NCBI GenBank assembly: GCA_946414395.1
Contig: CAMKOE010000002.1
Coordinates: 62,001 to 126,000 of the forward strand
Direction: 5' to 3'
DNA: 64,000 bases
DNA from: an uncultured Porphyromonadaceae bacterium
GTDB lineage: Bacteria; Bacteroidota; Bacteroidia; Bacteroidales; Muribaculaceae
Numbering within the stretch: position 1 is the first letter of the stretch; each line of letters begins with the position of its first letter. The notes under the pieces are model-generated. The model was not told where the DNA came from. It saw nothing but the letters and a program-made list of their open reading frames with translations, and ran no database searches. The position numbers and the translations under genes were made by a program. This document shows positions 60,779 through 64,000 of the stretch, piece by piece.

Positions 60779-61474
60779 ATGAAGTCACTTGACAGAATTC
60801 CGTTTTTAGCGAACGTGCTCATCGTTGCATGTTCACGTCCGAATGCCGAAGTCGGCAAACTGGTAAAGGCATTGGTGACCTATGCCACCGATGGTAAACG
60901 AACCGACCTTGATGACATCCGTCTGGAAGCCTACTTCGATTTGATTGCACAAGACCTTGATTCCCTGCGAATGGCTGCAGAGCAGAAAAGCCGCAAATGT
61001 AGCGAGAGTGCGAAGTGCAGAACTGCAAGGTATGGCAGTTCGTCTAATGGTTCTACAAAAAAAGCAAATGCAGCAAACGCAACGAACGTTACCACGGCAA
61101 AGCCAAAAGCGGTTGCAGACCTGTCCGCCGAATCATCAGCTACTAACGCATCTACCGATGTTGACATTGCTGTTGAATCCAGAGAATTAAGCAATGACAA
61201 CCATCCCAAGGACACCGCCACAATTGGATGCACCACCAATTTCAGCGCAGCCGATGTCACTTCATCCTTTGAACAAATGAAGGAGTGTTACAAGAAGATC
61301 GGTGACAACGAATCGCAAGCCTTGGCTGTATGGCAGCAACTCAGTGATGACGAGCGAACGTCAGCATTCGCTCACGTTCAGCGATTGCAAGGTGACCTTT
61401 CCTCACGCTCCTATCTCTACGTCTATCTGCGAGACAAGGAATGGACGAAAGTTACTTCACCTGTCAACCAATGA
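60779..61474 (+). CDS. DUF6291-like mobilization-region protein
   Basis: The 231-residue protein starts with a helical segment (VGKLVKALVTYATDGKRTDLDD ... YFDLIAQDLDSL) that resembles DUF6291, seen in mobilization regions of Bacteroidales elements. A low-complexity Ala/Ser/Thr/Asn-rich linker follows (about 75-150), then a C-terminal helical domain with a final YLYVYLRDKEWTKV. Assignment to DUF6291 is from memory of the pattern and not certain. It lies between the HTH gene and the oriT-like region, so a role in mobilization is likely. Confidence 0.7.
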   Translation: MKSLDRIPFLANVLIVACSRPNAEVGKLVKALVTYATDGKRTDLDDIRLEAYFDLIAQDLDSLRMAAEQKSRKCSESAKCRTARYGSSSNGSTKKANAANATNVTTAKPKAVADLSAESSATNASTDVDIAVESRELSNDNHPKDTATIGCTTNFSAADVTSSFEQMKECYKKIGDNESQALAVWQQLSDDERTSAFAHVQRLQGDLSSRSYLYVYLRDKEWTKVTSPVNQ

Positions 61475-61509
61475 GGATGCACAAGGTGACATCCTTGATT
61501 CCCTGGTAA

Positions 61510-61745
61510 CCTGAGTGGAGGCGTCCGCCGAGGGGGATTTCTAAAAATCCCATAACATAATATGGACTTTTAGATTCGCTTCACTCCCTTAAAAAGTCCC
61601 ATTATGCTCTCCGAGAGGTGTACCGATCCCCCAAAAACGGAACAGTCCTGCACGAATAGATGTAAAAAGTCATCTGCAAGGGACTGCATCTGCAAGGGAC
61701 TGCATCCGCGAGGGAGTGACTCTCTCCCTCAACCCTCCACTCAGG
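61510..61745. other. oriT-like region with outer inverted repeat and tandem repeats
   Basis: CCTGAGTGGAGG (61510-61521) and CCTCCACTCAGG (61734-61745) form a perfect 12-base outer inverted repeat. Inside are a hairpin GGGATTT/AAATCCC (about 61534-61551) and two tandem 16-base copies of ATCTGCAAGGGACTGC (61672-61703) with a third degraded copy. Its place directly before the MobV relaxase gene fits an origin of transfer. The nick site itself is not identified. Confidence 0.65.
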
Positions 61746-61796
61746 TTTCACCCGAGACCCGAATCATATCTGGCAACAACATCAAAAGGACCAAGA

Positions 61797-63851
61797 ATGA
61801 GCAAATCCACAAAACAAAAAGCTTGCGCTGCCATCCACGTTGGAGCTCCAGCCAAATCCTTCTCCGCAACCGAAGGCTATGAGCCGGAACGTCGCGGATG
61901 GGATGAGAAAACATACCGTCTGAAGAACCGTGACACGAACAACCACTATGATTTCTCCCGCAAGCATCTCAACTTTGAGATCAATAGCGAGGGAAAGATA
62001 GCCCCTCTTGGCTCCAATCCCATACCTCTTCACGAGCGTCTGAAGCATCGTCTTGACGAACTCGGTTTCAAACCGTACAAGGACAAAGACAATCCTCTGG
62101 GCAATGCCGACAACAGTCCGAACTGCACCGTCGGCATTATCGTCAGCGGCGACCATGATGTACTGACACGTCTCGCTTTTGGAGAGCAAGATGTGGATTT
62201 CACACTCCATAGAAGCAATGCAAACGTCCAATTGATGCAAGGCATCAAGGATTGGGCGATGGACACCTACCTATGGGCATGTGAGCGTTGGGGAGCAGAG
62301 AATATCATTGGCTTTGATGTCCATTGCGATGAGACCACCCCGCACATTCACATCCAGACCATTCCTGTGGCGAAGACCAAAACAAGAGGTCGGGCTTCCG
62401 TCAAGTATGTGAATAAGGATGACTCTTCCAAGGTGCTCTCTCATAAGGAATGGAAGAAACTGCCTAAAGAAAACCGTTGCGACTTCATAAAAACTGAAGT
62501 CGAACGGAGGGAAAAAGAATGTGTATCATACGCCCGTGTCTGGGGCGCAGACAAATACGAGGTTGGAAGGACATACTATCAGATGCACACCGACTACCAT
62601 GACAAAGTTGGCTATAAATACGGGCTGGAACGTGGTGATGATTTTGCCACACTGTCTGATGAAGAACAGCGTGAGCGGATCCACAAGGACAAGGCATTGC
62701 TGGAAGCAGAGCGCCAGGCGAAGGAGTCCATCGAGCAATCCAAAGTTGAGAAGGAAGAAATCGAACAGCAAAAGGACAGAATTGCCGGCGAAACTCTGGA
62801 AGCGGAACAGCGTAAAGACAAGGCAGAGAGAGAACTCGCCAATTTGGAGGCGTACATCAAGGCGACCAACGTCACACGGGAAGACCTGCTGGTGCCTTCA
62901 CTGAAGACGAGCCCCCTTGTCATAGAGGCATACAAGGCGATCATTGATGAGCTCAGCAAGCCGATTCCGTTTAATGGACAGAAGGCATGGCGGGAGGAAC
63001 GGAAGACTGCAATAAAGCGGATTCTCACTGATTTACAGGACCATCTGTTTGAAGCCAAGGAAGCGCAGAAGAAAGACATTCTCGACTTAGGCCAGTCGCT
63101 CTACGACAAAGCAATGAAGGATGCAAGAGCCATTATCAGGCAGAACAGCCAACTCCAAAAGGCTAACGAGTTAGTGGCGGCCGAGAACACACGGCTAAAG
63201 GAGAAAATCTCATCGATGGACGAGACGGCCATCAGCAAGCTACGCAAGGAAAAAGACGAGGAAATCGCCAGACTCAAAGCAGAGCGGGACAAGGCCTTCT
63301 CCAATGAAATCCATTCCAACAACATGGCATCCAGGGAACGCCAACGGGCAGACAATGCCGAGAGCCGACTCAATGAGTTGCTATCCATCCCTGAAATCAA
63401 GGGGATTTGGAACACCATACAGCAAAACAGGAGAGACTTCTGGCAACAGGTTGACAGGTGGATTGGCGATGCAAAGAAAGCCATATACAATTTTGCCAAG
63501 AGCCATAACCAACATGACTTCCTGGCGGAGGACAGAAACATCATCAGCTGGGGCATCATTGCCGAGGCCTTGCAGAACAAGCTCGATGCGACCAATGCGG
63601 AGCAGCGGATGAAGGCTACGGGTCTGTTGTTGGACGATATTTCCTGGACTGGCACCACTGATTATATGAGTGACCTTGCAATGAAACGCACCAGACAACT
63701 CTGTGACGAAATGAGCGTCACGAAGGAACTGATGCAAGGTCTTCTACTGGCAGCTGGAGGCAAGGGCAGCATCAGCTATGGTGGCGGAGACACCGACAAT
63801 GCCCTCACCAACTGGGACGGCACGAAGAAACGCAATGGATGGGGAGTTTGA
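61797..63851 (+). CDS. MobV/Pre family relaxase
   Basis: This relaxase nicks the element at its origin of transfer and stays bound to the strand that moves to the new cell. The 684-residue protein has the conserved HxDExTPHxH motif (His176, Asp178, Glu179, His183, His185; HCDETTPHIH), with the N-terminal MSKSTKQKACAAIHVG and NRHNNHYDF-like features of the family. The C-terminal half is a long charged coiled coil (about residues 295-520). The start is the ATG after an AAAAGGA site. It depends on a helper conjugative element for the mating channel. Confidence 0.92.
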   Translation: MSKSTKQKACAAIHVGAPAKSFSATEGYEPERRGWDEKTYRLKNRDTNNHYDFSRKHLNFEINSEGKIAPLGSNPIPLHERLKHRLDELGFKPYKDKDNPLGNADNSPNCTVGIIVSGDHDVLTRLAFGEQDVDFTLHRSNANVQLMQGIKDWAMDTYLWACERWGAENIIGFDVHCDETTPHIHIQTIPVAKTKTRGRASVKYVNKDDSSKVLSHKEWKKLPKENRCDFIKTEVERREKECVSYARVWGADKYEVGRTYYQMHTDYHDKVGYKYGLERGDDFATLSDEEQRERIHKDKALLEAERQAKESIEQSKVEKEEIEQQKDRIAGETLEAEQRKDKAERELANLEAYIKATNVTREDLLVPSLKTSPLVIEAYKAIIDELSKPIPFNGQKAWREERKTAIKRILTDLQDHLFEAKEAQKKDILDLGQSLYDKAMKDARAIIRQNSQLQKANELVAAENTRLKEKISSMDETAISKLRKEKDEEIARLKAERDKAFSNEIHSNNMASRERQRADNAESRLNELLSIPEIKGIWNTIQQNRRDFWQQVDRWIGDAKKAIYNFAKSHNQHDFLAEDRNIISWGIIAEALQNKLDATNAEQRMKATGLLLDDISWTGTTDYMSDLAMKRTRQLCDEMSVTKELMQGLLLAAGGKGSISYGGGDTDNALTNWDGTKKRNGWGV

Positions 63852-64000
63852 TTATAAAATGTTAATGCCGGCAGAGGATTGCATTCATGATGGCATGTTT
63901 GACATCTGTAGCATGTAACTTATTTGGCCTGCTAACTGACACTTGGAATCTTGCATCTATTCGGATATATGGATTGATCGACAAGACAAAACAATAAAGA

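Noticed and set aside
53078-63851. Prophage interpretation of the right-hand region
   Set aside because: No capsid, tail, terminase or lysis genes appear; integrase plus MobV relaxase and oriT-like repeats fit an integrative mobilizable element.

Overview
The window looks like part of a chromosome from a member of the order Bacteroidales, with fairly GC-rich coding sequence for the group (Muribaculaceae- or Prevotellaceae-like; I cannot name a genus). The evidence is the Bacteroidota promoter pattern (TTTG, about 20 bases, then TAnnTTTG) before many genes, Bacteroidota-restricted families (DUF4270, DUF6089, DUF6242, DUF4492-cydAB, GSCFA, a MurF-alanine racemase fusion), BspA-type leucine-rich repeat proteins, and a Bacteroidales-style mobilizable element at the right end.

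Bases 1-26900 are mostly core housekeeping. In order they hold secA, a tRNA-Thr, a DUF4270 lipoprotein with a short glycogen/starch-synthase-like protein, nagA, a tRNA-His, and a minus-strand envelope block (DUF6242 lipoprotein, DUF6089, uppS, bamA, three Skp/OmpH paralogues). Then come prmC, DUF4492-cydA-cydB (cytochrome bd oxidase), a DUF2027-Smr protein, a large LRR protein ending in dockerin-like repeats, a YgjP-type metallopeptidase and trpS.

Bases 26930-31250 hold an unusual cluster that I do not recognise as a described system. It has a membrane-anchored Ser/Thr kinase facing a minus-strand run of four small genes: a 73-residue protein, a DUF697-like hydrophobic protein, a double zinc-ribbon glycine-zipper protein, and a DUF697-like domain fused to an acyl carrier protein. 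A DNA-binding-like gene starts divergently from an apparently leaderless promoter.

Bases 31250-53080 are again chromosomal: suhB, an Lrp regulator, a GNAT acetyltransferase, a thioredoxin-fold lipoprotein without its CxxC, a tightly overlapped GSCFA / murF-alr / LRR / tadA operon, an esterase, ansA, DUF4253, DUF4332, aquaporin, a UDP-glucose-dehydrogenase-like protein with several catalytic residues replaced, a cation-diffusion facilitator, a PD40-OmpA lipoprotein, a secreted protein, an OPT transporter and a probably truncated LRR lipoprotein.

From about 53080 to the end is an integrative mobilizable element whose right end lies outside the window. It carries a zinc-finger/four-HTH protein, a tyrosine integrase, a membrane protein, an AT-rich two-gene cargo of unknown function, a DUF4143 ATPase with a near-perfect palindrome just after its promoter, an excisionase-like HTH protein, a DUF6291-like protein, an oriT-like region and a MobV relaxase.

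Intergenic spaces contain three dispersed repeat families: a 167-base element with inverted ends (two copies in opposite orientation), a CACGC/AAAGRCGCGAAG family (about four copies) and AACAACTTGAACAAC hairpins used as gene boundaries.
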